A stretch of 64,000 bases of DNA from contig NZ_KK037166.1 of the NCBI RefSeq assembly GCF_000568255.1, positions 8,655,257 through 8,719,256 of the forward strand, in the 5' to 3' direction. Position numbers and translations under genes: made by a program. How positions within the stretch are numbered: position 1 is the stretch's first letter; every line of letters starts with the position of its first letter. This DNA comes from Kutzneria sp. 744. GTDB taxonomy: Bacteria > Actinomycetota > Actinomycetes > Mycobacteriales > Pseudonocardiaceae. The notes below the pieces were generated by a model. The model ran no database searches. It had not been told where the DNA came from and saw only the letters and a list, made by a program, of their open reading frames with translations. This document shows, in pieces, positions 1 to 11,200 of the stretch.

Positions 1-2
1 GC

Positions 3-707
3 CGGCAGCTCGCCGCGGCCGCGACCGGCCCGGACGACTACGCCCAGGTCTACCGCCAGCTGATCAAGCAGGCCAGCAAGCCCGTGGTGCTGCACTGGGT
101 TCGCGAGATGATGGACCCGGGCCTGGCCGGCTACTGGGGCAGTGCCGACCCCGACACGGCGCTGGAGAACTTCCTCGTCGTGGTGGCCGAGAACAAGGAC
201 AAGATCGACGGCGTGAAGGTGCTGCCGCAGGCGCTCGACCGCGAGATCGACATGCGACGCCGGCTGCCCGAGGGTGTCAAGTGCTACACCGGCGACGACA
301 TGAGCTACCCCACGCTGATCGCCGGCGACGGCACCCACCACAGCCACGCGCTGCTGGGCATTCTCGACCCGCTGGCGCCGCTGGCCGCCGCGGCCGTGCG
401 CAAGCTGGACGACGGCGACACCGCCGCCTTCACCGAGCTGCTCGGCCCGACCGTGCAGATGTCCTTCCACCTCTTCGAGGGCACCGGCATGGACATCCGC
501 TTCTACAAGACGGGCTTCACCTTCCTGGCCTGGCTCTCCGGCCACCAGGACCACTTCAGGATGATCTGGAGCGAGCAGAACGACCGCTCGCCGGCCCACC
601 TGGCCAAGGCCTACCAGCTGGCCGACGCCTTCGACCTGTTCCCGGACCCGGACCTGGCCGAGCAGCGGATGCGCCAGTACCTGGCCGACGCGGGGGTCAC
701 GGCATGA
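3..707 (+). CDS. DUF993 / dihydrodipicolinate synthase-like protein, C-terminal part
   Basis: The reading frame is open from the left edge, so the N-terminus lies outside the window; about 234 residues are visible. From memory it resembles DUF993 proteins, a branch of the dihydrodipicolinate synthase/aldolase TIM-barrel superfamily in actinobacteria. The recognisable stretches are HWVREMMDPGLAGYWGS, the central YTGDDMSYPTLIAGDGTHHS and the late YKTGFTFLAWLSGHQ. Those proteins run to roughly 380 residues, so about a third is missing. The stop overlaps the next start (ATGA at 704-707), which implies translational coupling to the FAD monooxygenase. The reaction is unknown. It could be a sugar-acid or keto-acid aldolase that merely borders the cluster, or a tailoring or precursor enzyme. 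The family call is moderately firm; the role is not. Confidence 0.65.
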   Translation, partial: RQLAAAATGPDDYAQVYRQLIKQASKPVVLHWVREMMDPGLAGYWGSADPDTALENFLVVVAENKDKIDGVKVLPQALDREIDMRRRLPEGVKCYTGDDMSYPTLIAGDGTHHSHALLGILDPLAPLAAAAVRKLDDGDTAAFTELLGPTVQMSFHLFEGTGMDIRFYKTGFTFLAWLSGHQDHFRMIWSEQNDRSPAHLAKAYQLADAFDLFPDPDLAEQRMRQYLADAGVTA

Positions 708-2101
708 GCAACTCGCACGCCGTTGTTCTCGGCGGTGGCATGGCCGGCATGCTGGCCGCCGCCGCGCTGGTCGGGCACGCCGACGCGATCACCGTCGTCG
801 AGGGCGACACGTTCCCCGAGACCCCATTGCCCCGCAAGGGACTTCCGCAGGGCTACCACTCGCACATGTTCATGGGCGGCGGCGCGCAGGCCATGGATCA
901 GCTGCTGCCCGGCACCAGCAAGCTGCTGCAGGCGGCCGGCGCGCACCGCCGCGAGCTGCCCGGCGGCTCGCTCACGCTGTCGTCGGTCGGCTGGCACCGC
1001 CGTGGCCCGAGCCCGGCCTACTCCATCGTGTGCAGCCGCGAGCTGATGGACCACATCGTCCGCCAGCAGACGTTGCGCAACACCCAGATCAGCGTGCTGG
1101 AGGGCACCCAGGTCAAGGGTCTGGTCGGTGACGCCTCTCGGATCACCGGCGTGCGAATCCAGCGCGGCGACGCCCCGTCCGAGACCATCGACGCCGACTT
1201 CGTCGTGGACGCAACGGGTCGCCGCTCGCAGTCGCCGAAGTTCCTTGTTTCGCTTGGCCTTCCGGCCGTCGACGAGGAGACCGTCGACTCGGGTCTGTCG
1301 TACTCCACGCTGCTGTTCCGGGCCCCGGCCGGCGGCTCGGAGATCCCGGTGATCCTGATCCAGCCGCAGGCCGGCACCGGCCAGCCGGGCGCCGGGGCGA
1401 CGCTGTTCCCCATCGAGAACGGCCTGTGGATCTGCACCATGACCGGCACCCGCGGCGGTGAGCCGCCGGCCGACGAGGAGGGCTTCTTCAAGTTCGCCGA
1501 GTCGCAGCGGCACCCGATCATCGCCGAGATGATCTCCGGCATGAGCCCGCTCGGCGAGGTCAAGCCGTACCGCGGCACGGCCAACCGCCGCCGCTTCTAC
1601 GACAAGTTGCCGGTGCCGGAAGGCTTTGTCGTCATCGGCGACGCCGCTACGGCGCTGAACCCGGTGTACGCGCACGGCATGTCCGTCGCGGCGCTCGGTG
1701 CCGTGGCCCTGCGCGGCGCGCTGGAGGCCAACGGCGGCATCAAGCCGGGCACCTCCCGCAACGCGCAGACCGCCATCGCCCAGGCCGCCGACTTCGCGTG
1801 GTCCACGGCGAGCGGCCAGGACCGCGGATTCCCCGGCACCAAGGCGAATCGTGACGTCAAGGTCAGCAAGGGACAGGCCAAGTTCGCCGACCGCATGTCC
1901 CGCACGGCCTTGAGCGACCCGGTCGTCGGCAACGCGGTGTACGAGGTCTACACGCTGGCCGCGCCGCCGTCGCGCGGAGCAACGCTGCCGGTGCTGCTGT
2001 CCACCCTGCGTGGACCGCGCAAGCCGGACCTCACCGCCGAGCAGGCGATCGCGCAGTTCCCGGAACTGGCGGACCTCCGCCGCACCAGGATTAGCAGTTG
2101 A
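704..2101 (+). CDS. FAD-dependent monooxygenase, MonCI/Lsd18-type epoxidase family
   Basis: A 465-residue flavoprotein. The Rossmann motif GGGMAG is at residues 10-15. The second FAD-binding motif, GDAATALNPVYAHGM, begins near residue 311, as in class A flavoprotein monooxygenases. The N-terminal block PRKGLPQGYHSHMF followed by LLPG, the CSRELMDHIVR block and a VDATGRRSQSPK block are what I recall of polyether epoxidases such as MonCI and Lsd18, which epoxidise C=C bonds of polyene chains. No signal peptide or transmembrane segment is seen. The ATG at 704 is chosen because it overlaps the upstream stop (ATGA) and sits just before the FAD motif; the frame stays open upstream only as a shadow. 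A terminator follows at 2108-2153. A likely role is epoxidation or hydroxylation of the polyene macrolactam. A halogenase is unlikely because I see no WxWxIP motif. Confidence 0.75.
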   Translation: MSNSHAVVLGGGMAGMLAAAALVGHADAITVVEGDTFPETPLPRKGLPQGYHSHMFMGGGAQAMDQLLPGTSKLLQAAGAHRRELPGGSLTLSSVGWHRRGPSPAYSIVCSRELMDHIVRQQTLRNTQISVLEGTQVKGLVGDASRITGVRIQRGDAPSETIDADFVVDATGRRSQSPKFLVSLGLPAVDEETVDSGLSYSTLLFRAPAGGSEIPVILIQPQAGTGQPGAGATLFPIENGLWICTMTGTRGGEPPADEEGFFKFAESQRHPIIAEMISGMSPLGEVKPYRGTANRRRFYDKLPVPEGFVVIGDAATALNPVYAHGMSVAALGAVALRGALEANGGIKPGTSRNAQTAIAQAADFAWSTASGQDRGFPGTKANRDVKVSKGQAKFADRMSRTALSDPVVGNAVYEVYTLAAPPSRGATLPVLLSTLRGPRKPDLTAEQAIAQFPELADLRRTRISS

Positions 2102-2107
2102 CCTAGT

Positions 2108-2153
2108 GAAACCGCACCCGATGCCGGCGACAATTGGCACCGGGTGCGGTTTC
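2108..2153 (+). terminator. Hairpin terminator after the FAD monooxygenase
   Basis: A perfect 13-bp inverted repeat (gaaaccgcacccg at 2108-2120, cgggtgcggtttc at 2141-2153) has a 20-nt loop that can pair further. It lies 7 nt after the monooxygenase stop and is followed by a short pyrimidine stretch. It should separate the DUF993/monooxygenase operon from PKS1. Confidence 0.75.
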
Positions 2154-2217
2154 CTCTTGTGGGACAAGGGGCGGTTACCGCTGATGTTCTCCGATCGAAC
2201 AGATGAGGTGGCGTGAG
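2154..2217 (+). promoter_or_regulatory. Probable promoter and leader of the PKS1-4 operon
   Basis: These 64 nt lie between the terminator and the PKS1 start, so a promoter for the PKS operon should be here. I see a GTTC-N7-GAAC inverted repeat (2186-2200) and the Shine-Dalgarno GAGG at 2205-2208. No convincing -35/-10 pair can be named by eye. Confidence 0.35.
2205..2208 (+). promoter_or_regulatory. Ribosome binding site deciding the PKS1 GTG start
   Basis: GAGG is placed 9 nt before GTG 2218. The in-frame ATG at 2203 overlaps this site and would add five residues not seen in other docking domains, so GTG 2218 is preferred. Confidence 0.6.
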
Positions 2218-5200
2218 GTGTCCAACGAGGAGAAGCTTCTCGACTACCTCAAGCGGGCGACGTCCGATCTGCGGGATACCCGCAAGCGCCTGGCCGACGC
2301 GCAACGGCGCGAGCAGGAGCCGATCGCGATCATCAGCATGGGGTGCCGCTACCCCGGCGGTGTGGGGTCGCCCGAGGACCTGTGGCAGTTGGTCCTCGAC
2401 GGGGTGGACACCGTGCGACCCCTGCCCACGGACCGGTTCTGGGACCTGGACGGGATCTACGACCCGACCCCCGGCGCCACCGGCAAGATCTACTCCAACG
2501 AGGGCTCCTTCCTCGACGACGCGGCCGGGTTCGACGCGGAGCTGTTCCGCATCAGCCCGCGCGAGGCGGCGGAGATGGACCCGCAGCAGCGGCTGCTGCT
2601 GGAGACCGCGTGGGAGACGCTGGAGCGGGCCGGCATCGATCCCTTGTCCCTGAAGGGAAGTCGCACCGGCGTGTTCGCCGGCGTGATGTACCACGACTAC
2701 GGCGCCGGCACGAGCGACGGCAGCCTGGTCTCGGGCCGTGTGGCCTATACGCTGGGTCTTGAGGGCCCGGCCATCACCGTGGACACCGCCTGCTCGTCCT
2801 CGTTGGTGGCACTGCACACCGCGATCCGGGCGCTGCGGGCCGGCGACTGCCCGCTGGCCCTGGCCGGCGGCGTGACCGTGATGGCCACGCCGGAGACGTT
2901 CGTGGAGTTCTCGCGCCAGCGCGGACTTTCGCCCACCGGTCGCTGCCGCGCGTTCGCCGACGGCTCCGACGGTGTGGGCTGGGGCGAGGGCTCCGGCATG
3001 CTCCTGCTGGCGCGGCTGTCCGACGCCCAGCGGCTCGGCTACCCGATTCTGGCTGTCGTGCGGGGAAGCGCGGTCAACCAGGACGGCGCGTCGAACGGCA
3101 TCAGCGCACCCAACGGGCCGTCGCAGCGGCGGGTCATCCGCCAGGCGCTGGCCTCCGCCGGCCTCGGAACGTCCGATGTGGACGTCGTCGAGGCGCACGG
3201 CACCGGCACGACCCTGGGCGATCCCATCGAGGCCCAGGCGTTGCTGGCCACCTATGGCCAGGATCGCTCCGAGCCGCTGTGGCTGGGGTCGATCAAGTCC
3301 AACATGGGGCACACGCAGGCGGCCGCCGGCGTCGCCGGGATCATCAAGATGGTCATGGCGATCCGGCATGGTGTGCTGCCGAAGACTCTGCACGTGGACT
3401 CGCCGAGTTCGCACGTCGACTGGACTGCGGGCTCGGTTGAGCTGTTGACGGAGTCCCGGGCGTGGCCCGCGGTGGAGCGCCCGCGCCGTGCGGGCGTCTC
3501 CTCCTTCGGTATCAGCGGCACCAACGCGCACGTGATCATCGAGCAGGCGCCTTCGGTCGAGGCCGTCGAGCGTTCGGTGGTCGCGCGTCCGGTGCCGTGG
3601 CTGATTTCCGGCAAGACCCCGGACGCCTTGTCGGAGCAGGTTTCTCGACTGTCTGCTGTGGAGGGTGTCGAGCCGCTGGACGTCGCGTACACCTTGGCCA
3701 CCGGCCGGGCCGCGATGGAGCAGCGGGCCGTGGTCGTCGGCTCGTCGCTGGACGAGCTGGTGGCGGGGCTTTCCGGCGTGGCCGGGGTGACGGCCGGCGC
3801 CGGAAAGACCGCGTTCCTGTTCACCGGGCAGGGCGCTCAGCAGTTGGGTATGGGCCGTGAGCTGTACGAGCGGTTCCCGGTGTTCGCGGAGGCGTGGGAC
3901 GCGGCGGGTGGTTCGGCCGCTGCCTGGGGTTCCGACCAGGACGTGTTGAACCAGACCGGAAATGCCCAGCCCGCGCTGTTCGCGTTCGAGGTGGCGCTGT
4001 ACCGGTTGCTGGAGTCGTGGGGTGTGCGGCCGGACTTCGTGGCCGGCCATTCCGTGGGTGAGATCGCGGCGGCGCATATCGCCGGGGTGCTGTCGCTGGA
4101 GGATGCCCGCGCGCTGGTGTCCGCGCGGGGGCGGTTGATGCAGGCGTTGCCGGCCGGCGGCGCGATGGTCGCGTTGCAGGCGGCCGAGGACGAGGTTGTG
4201 CTGCGGCCGGGCGTGAACATCGCCGCGGTCAACGGCCCGCAGTCAGTGGTGATCTCCGGCCTCGAAGAGGCCGTGCTGGAGGTCAAGGCGGAGTTCGAGG
4301 CGTTGGGGCGCAAGACGTCCCGGTTGAAGGTGTCGCACGCGTTCCACTCGGCGCTGATGGATCCGATGCTGGACGAGTTCCGTGCGGTGGTTGATGGATT
4401 GTCTTTTGCCGAGCCGACGCTGGCCGTGGTTGCCACGTCGGCCGGCGGTGGTGCGTGGTCTTCGGCGGAGTACTGGGTGGGGCATGTCCGCGAGGCGGTG
4501 CGGTTCGCGGACGCGGTGGTGGAGCTTTCGACGCAGGGCGTGACGCGGTTCGTGGAGGTCGGCCCGGATGCGGTGCTGACGGGGATGGCCGCCAACTCGG
4601 TCGAGGATGCGGCTTTTGTTGCCACGCAACGACGTGGACGTGGTCAGGAGCGAGAGCTGGTCGCCGGCGTCGCGCAGGCGTGGGCTCTGGGTGTGTCGGT
4701 GGACTGGGAGGCGTTCTTCGCCGGTCGTGACGCGCGGCGCGCCGACCTGCCGACGTATGCCTTCCAGCACCAGCGTTTCTGGATCAACTCGGTCTGGACG
4801 CAGGGTTCGGACCTGGGCTCGGCCGGCCTGGCGGCGGCCGAGCACCCGTTGCTGGGCGCGGTGGTCGCCGCGCCCGAGGGCGACGGTGTGGTGCTGACCG
4901 GCTGGCTGTCCACGCAGACCCAGGCGTGGCTGGCCGATCACGACGTGCTGGGCACGGTGTTGTTGCCCGGCACGGCTTTTGTGGAGCTGGCCATCCAGGC
5001 CGGCGACCACGTCGGCTGTGACGTGGTGGAGGAGCTGACCCTGGAGGCGCCGCTGGTGCTGCCCGAGCGGGGCGGCGTGGCGATCCAGGTGGTGGTGGGC
5101 GCGGCCGGTGACGACGGCGCGCGCCCGGTGAGCGTGTACTCGCGGCTCGACGACTCGGAGTTGCCGTGGACGCGGCATGCGCTGGGTGTGTTGGCCGTAG

Positions 5201-8200
5201 GTGCGCAGGTCCCGGTTGTGGAGCTGGCCGAGTGGCCGCCGGCCGGCGCGAGTCGCGTCGACATCGACGGTGCGTACGACCAGCTTCTCCGCCGCGGTTA
5301 CGCCTACGGGCCCGTGTTCCAGGGCCTGAAGGCGGTGTGGCGGCGCGGCGAGGAGATGTTCGCCGAGGTGGCGCTGCCGGAAGGCGCGGGGGCGGAGCGG
5401 TTCGGGCTGCACCCGGCGCTGCTCGACTCGGCCATGCACGGCGAGCTGTTGGGCGACGGCGAGACACACCTGCCGTTCGCGTGGAGCGGGGTCACGCTGC
5501 ACGCCTCCGGGGCGTCGGCGTTGCGGGTTCGGATGGCTCCGGCGGGCAACGACCAGCATTCCCTCACCGTCGCCGACCTGACCGGCCAGCCTGTGCTGAC
5601 GGTGGCGTCGCTGGCCTCCCGGCCGGTGACTCCGGCGCAGCTGTCCTCCGCGGAACCGCTGTTCCAGCTTGCTTGGCAGCCGGCAACCACGGGATCCCTT
5701 GTGGATTCCGATCTGGTCGTCGAGCACGTCGCTTCGGCTGAGGGCGACGTGCTCGGCGGCGTCCGTTCGGTCGCTTCCGTTGTCCTGGAGCGGATCCGGG
5801 CGGCGTTGTCCGAGGACACCCGGATCGCTTTTGTCACTCGCGGCGCGGTTTCGGTCAGCGGCGAGGACGTCGACCTGACCGTGGCCCCGGTGTGGGGGTC
5901 TCGTGCGGGCCGCCCAGGCGGAGAACCCTGGTCGTTTTGTCTTGGTGGACACCGACTCCGACGACTTGTCCCCGGCCCTGGCGCTCGGTGAGCCCGAGGT
6001 CGCGGTGCGCGGCGGTGCAGTGTTCGTTCCCCGGCTGGCCCGCGTGACCACCGGCACCGCCGGCCATGGGGCAGCCGACGGCACGGTCCTGGTCACCGGT
6101 GGAACCGGCGGCCTCGGTGCGCTGTTCGCTCGGCACCTGGTGACGGAGCGAGGCTTCCGCAGCCTGGTGCTGACGAGCCGGCGCGGCATCGAGGCCCTTG
6201 GCGCCGCTGAGCTGGTGTCCGAACTGGAGGGTCACGGCGCCACCGTGACCGTCGCCGCGTGCGACGTGTCCGATCGGGACGCCCTGGCCTTCCTGCTGGA
6301 GGGCATCACCGACCTGAAGGGCGTGGTGCACGCGGCCGGCATCGCGGAGAACGGCCTCGTCGAGGCCGTCACCGCCGAGGAGTTGGACGCGGTGCTGCGG
6401 CCGAAGGCCGATGCGGCCTGGCACCTGCACGAGCTGACCCGTGGCCTCGACCTGTTCGTGCTGATCTCGTCGGCCGGCGGGCTTCTGCTCGCGGCCGGGC
6501 AGGCCAGCTACGCCGCCGCCAACGTGTTCTTGGATGCTTTGGCCCAGCACCGCCGTTCGCGCGGCCTGCCGGCCACGTCGCTCGCTTATGGACTGTGGGC
6601 CGTCGACGCCGGTCTCGGCGCGGAACTCGGCGACGTCGACCTGGAGCGCATGCGCAAGTCCGGCCTGCCCGGGCTGTCCGCTGCCGAGGGCCTTCAGCTC
6701 TTCGATGCCGCACTTGACTCCGGCGAGACCAACCTCGTGCCGGTGAAGCTGGATCTCGGCACGCTCCGTACCCGCGAGGTGCCGCATGTGCTGCGTGGCC
6801 TGGTTCGCGTGCCGCAGCGGCAGGCGGCCCGCGCCGGCTCGGTCACCGGAAACTCTTTGGCCGACCGGCTTTCCGGGCTCGGCGAGGAGGAACGCGACGC
6901 CCTGCTGCTGGAGCTGGTGCGTCGTCACGTCGCCGCCGTGCTCGGTCACTCGTCGACCGACGCGATCGAGCCCGACCGGGCTTTCCAGGAGCTGGGCTTC
7001 GATTCCCTTGCCTCCGTTGAGCTTCGCAACCTGCTCGGCGCCGAGACCGGGCTGCGGCTGCCGGCGACGCTCGTGTTCGACTACCCGACTTCCCGCGCGG
7101 TCGCCGGGTACCTGCGCGAGAAGGTCGGCGGTGCAGGCACTTCCGTCGCCGCAGTCCGTACGGTGGCGGCGCTCGACGACGACCCGATCGTCATCGTCGG
7201 CATGGCCTGCCACTACCCGGGCGGCGTGAACTCGCCCGAGGACCTGTGGCGGCTGGTCGCTGACGGCTCCGGTACCGTCGGCCCGTTCCCGACCAACCGC
7301 GGCTGGGATCTGGCCAACCTGTACGACCCGGAACCGGGCAAGCCCAACAAGTCCTACACGCGCGACGGCGGTTTCCTCTACGACGCCGCCGAGTTCGACG
7401 CCGACTTCTTCGGCATCAGCCCGCGTGAGGCCGTGCTGATGGATCCCCAGCAGCGCCTGCTGCTGGAGACCGCGTGGGAGACCTTCGAGCGGGCCGGCAT
7501 CGACCCCCGAGCGTTGAAGGGCTCTTCCACCGGCGTGTTCGCCGGCATGATGTACCACGACTACGCCCTGAACAGCGCTTCCGGCTCCATCGCCTCCGGT
7601 CGCGTCTCCTACAGCTTCGGCTTCGAGGGGCCGTCCGTCACCATCGACACGGCCTGCTCGTCCTCGTTGGTCGCCTTGCACCTAGCCATCCAGGCTCTTC
7701 GTTCCGGCGAGTGCTCTCTGGCCCTGGCCGGCGGTGTCGCCGTCATGGCCACACCCGAGGCCCTCGTCGACTTCTCCGAGCAGCGCGGCCTTTCCGTGGA
7801 CGGCCGCTGCAAGTCCTTTGCCGGCGCGGCGGATGGCACCGGCTGGTCCGAGGGCGTCGGCCTGATCCTGGTCGAGCGCAAGTCCGACGCCGAGCGCCTC
7901 GGGCACCCCATCGTCGCCGTCGTTCGCGGCACCGCCATCAACCAGGACGGTGCCTCCAACGGCCTCACCGCCCCCAATGGTCCCGCCCAGCAACGGGTCA
8001 TCCGTCAGGCCCTGGCCAACGCCGGTCTCGACACGTCCGATGTGGACTCCGTCGAGGCCCACGGCACCGGCACCAAGCTCGGTGACCCCATCGAGGCCCA
8101 GGCCCTGCTCGCCACCTACGGCCAGGACCGCTCCGAGCCCCTCTGGCTCGGTTCCATCAAGTCCAACCTCGGCCACACCCAGGCCGCCGCCGGTGTTGCC

Positions 8201-11200
8201 GGCATCATCAAGATGGTCATGGCCATGCGGCACGGCGTGCTGCCGCAGACCCTGCACGTCGACGAGCCCACCCCCCACGTCGACTGGTCCGCCGGCAACG
8301 TCAAGCTCCTCACTGAGCCCCGCCCTTGGCCGTCTGTGGACCGCCCGCGCCGCGCCGGCATCTCTTCCTTCGGCCTCAGCGGCACCAACGCCCACGTCAT
8401 CATCGAGCAGGCGGTGTCGGACGAGCCGGCCCCGGCCGTCTCCCCACGCATCCTGCCCTTCCTGGTGTCCGGCAAGACCCCCGCCGCCCTGACCGCCCAG
8501 ATTGCCCAGATCTCGGCGGTGTCCGGCCCCGCCCAGGACATCGCTTTCACCCTTGCCACCGACCGCGTCGCCTTCGACCATCGCGCCTTCGCCCTGGCCA
8601 CCGACACCTTCACGAGCGCAACGGTCGCTCCAGGCAAGACGGCCTTCCTGTTCACCGGCCAGGGTTCGCAGCGGATCGGCATGGGCCGGGAGCTGTATGA
8701 GCGGTTCCCGGTGTTCGCTGCGGCGTGGGATGAGGTGGTCGGGAAGCTGGACGGGCAGCTTCAGGCCGTGATCTGGGGCGCTGACCAGGACCTTCTCAAC
8801 CAGACCGGGTTCGCCCAGCCCGCCCTTTTTGCCTTCGAAGTTGCACTGCACCGTTTAGTTCAGTCCTGGGGCATCAAGCCGGACTTCGTGGCCGGTCACT
8901 CGGTCGGTGAGATCGCGGCCGCGCACATCGCCGGTGTCCTCTCCCTCGACGATGCGGCCAAGCTGGTCAGCGCCCGTGGCCGCCTCATGCAGGCCCTGCC
9001 GGCCGGCGGCGCGATGGTGGCGATCCAGGCCACCGAGGACGAGATCACCCTGCGCGAGGGCATGGGCATCGCGGCGATCAACGGCCCGCAGTCGGTGGTG
9101 ATCTCGGGTGTTGAAGAGGCCGTGCTGGCCATTCAGGCGGAGTTCGAGGCGCGCGGCCGGAAGACCACCCGGCTCAAGGTGTCGCACGCGTTCCACTCGC
9201 CGTTGATGGAGTCGATGCTTGATGAGTTCCGGGCCGTTGTCGCTGGTCTGGAGTTCGCTGTGCCGAAGGTGCCGGTGGTGGTCACCTCGGCCGGCGGTGG
9301 CGACTGGGCGCAGCCGGAGTACTGGGTCAACCACGTGCGTGAGGCCGTGCGGTTCGCGGACGCCATCACGACGCTGCACGAGCAGGGCGTGACCAAGTTC
9401 GTGGAGGTCGGCCCGGACGGTGTGCTGGCCGGGATGGGGGCCACCTGCGTGGAGAACGCGAAAGGCGGCCTGGACGATGGCGTGTTTGTCGCCACTCAGC
9501 GGCGGGAGCGGCCGCAGGAACGTGAACTGGTCAGTGCAGTGGCGCAGGCCTGGGCCAACGGGGTCACGGTCGACTGGACGAAGTTCTTCGACGGCACCGG
9601 GGCCCGCCGCACGGACCTCCCGACCTACGCCTTCCAGCGCCAGACGTTCTGGCTGACCTCGAACCGGGACGGCGGGGACGTCACCTCGGTGGGGCAGACC
9701 GCGGTGGAACACCCGCTGCTCGGCGCGGCGGTGGCCTCGGCGGAGACGGACGGAGTGGTGCTGACCGGCCGCCTGTCGGTGGAAACCCAGCCCTGGCTGG
9801 CCGATCACGACGTTCTCGGCGCGCTTCTGTTGCCGGGCACGGCCTTTGTCGAACTGGCGCTGCAGGCCGGCCACCACGTCAGCTGCGATGTGGTGCAAGA
9901 GCTGACGCTGGAAGCCCCCCTGATCCTGCCGGAGCGCGGCGGCGTGGCGGTGCAGGTGGTGGTCGACGGGGCTCGTAACGTCAGCATCTACTCCCGCGTC
10001 GACGACCTGACCTGGACACGGCACGCCACCGGAGTGGTCGGCACCGGCGGCGACACCGCCGAGGACCTGGCCGAATGGCCGCCGCCGGGCGAGGAAGTCG
10101 ACCTCGACGGCGCGTACGAGAACCTGGCCGACCAGGGATACGTGTACGGGCCGATGTTCCGCGGCCTCAAGGCGGCCTGGCGCGACGGCGACGACACGTA
10201 CGCCGAAGTCGCACTGCCCGAGGGCGCCGACGCCGAGCGCTACGGCCTGCACCCGGCGCTGCTCGATTCCGCCCTGCACGCCCAGCTCGTCACCGGCGAG
10301 GAAGGCGGCGAGACGCAGCTGCCGTTCGCCTGGAACGGCGTCACCCTGCACCGCACCGGCGCTGCCGAGCTGCGCGTCCGGATCCGCAAGACCGGCGACG
10401 ACTCGGCGTCCGTGCTGGTCACGGACCTGCTCGGGGACCCGATCCTGTTCGTGGAATCCCTGGTCTCCCGGGCGGTCTCGGTCGAGCAGCTCAGTGTCGA
10501 CCGCCAGCACGACTCGCTCTTCCACGTCGTGTGGACGCCGATGCCCGCCGTCGGCAACGAAGAAGCGGTCCACGAGGACGTGCCGGCCGGCAAGAACGCC
10601 CTCGCGCATGTCCTCGGACGCGTGCAGGAGTGGCTGGCCGACGAGTCCAATGCGGACAACCGGCTGGTCTTCGTCACCCGCAATGCCGTCGACACCAACG
10701 ACATCGACCTCGACGTGGCCCCGGTGTGGGGCCTGGTCCGGTCGGCGATCGCCGAGAACCCGGGCCGCTTCGGTCTGATCGACACCGATGGCGACGACGT
10801 GGACGCCGCCATCGCGCTCGGCGAACCGGAAGTCTCGGTCCGGGGCGGGGAACTGCGGGTGCCGCGCCTGGCCCGGGTCACCGAAGTCAACGGCAACACC
10901 GACTTCGGCGACACTGTGCTGATCACGGGCGGCCTCAGCGGTCTCGGCGCGCTGTTCGCCAAGCACCTTGCGTCCCAAGGCGTCCCGAACCTCGTGCTGA
11001 CCAGCCGCCGCGGCGCGGACGCCCCCGGTGCCGCCGAGTTGGTCCAGGAACTGGAAATCCTCGGCGCTCAGGTCATGGTCGCTGCCTGCGATGTGGCCGA
11101 CCGCGACGCGGTTGCCCAGCTGCTCAAGGGAATTCCGCAGCTCACCGGTGTGGTGCACGCGGCCGGCGTCCTGGACGACGGCGTGGTGTCCGCGCTGGAC

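Noticed and set aside
704-2101. Tryptophan halogenase
   Set aside because: I see no WxWxIP motif, and the N-terminal and second FAD blocks look like polyether epoxidases.
2203-2217. ATG 2203 as the PKS1 start
   Set aside because: It overlaps the GAGG ribosome site and adds residues absent from related docking domains; GTG 2218 fits better.
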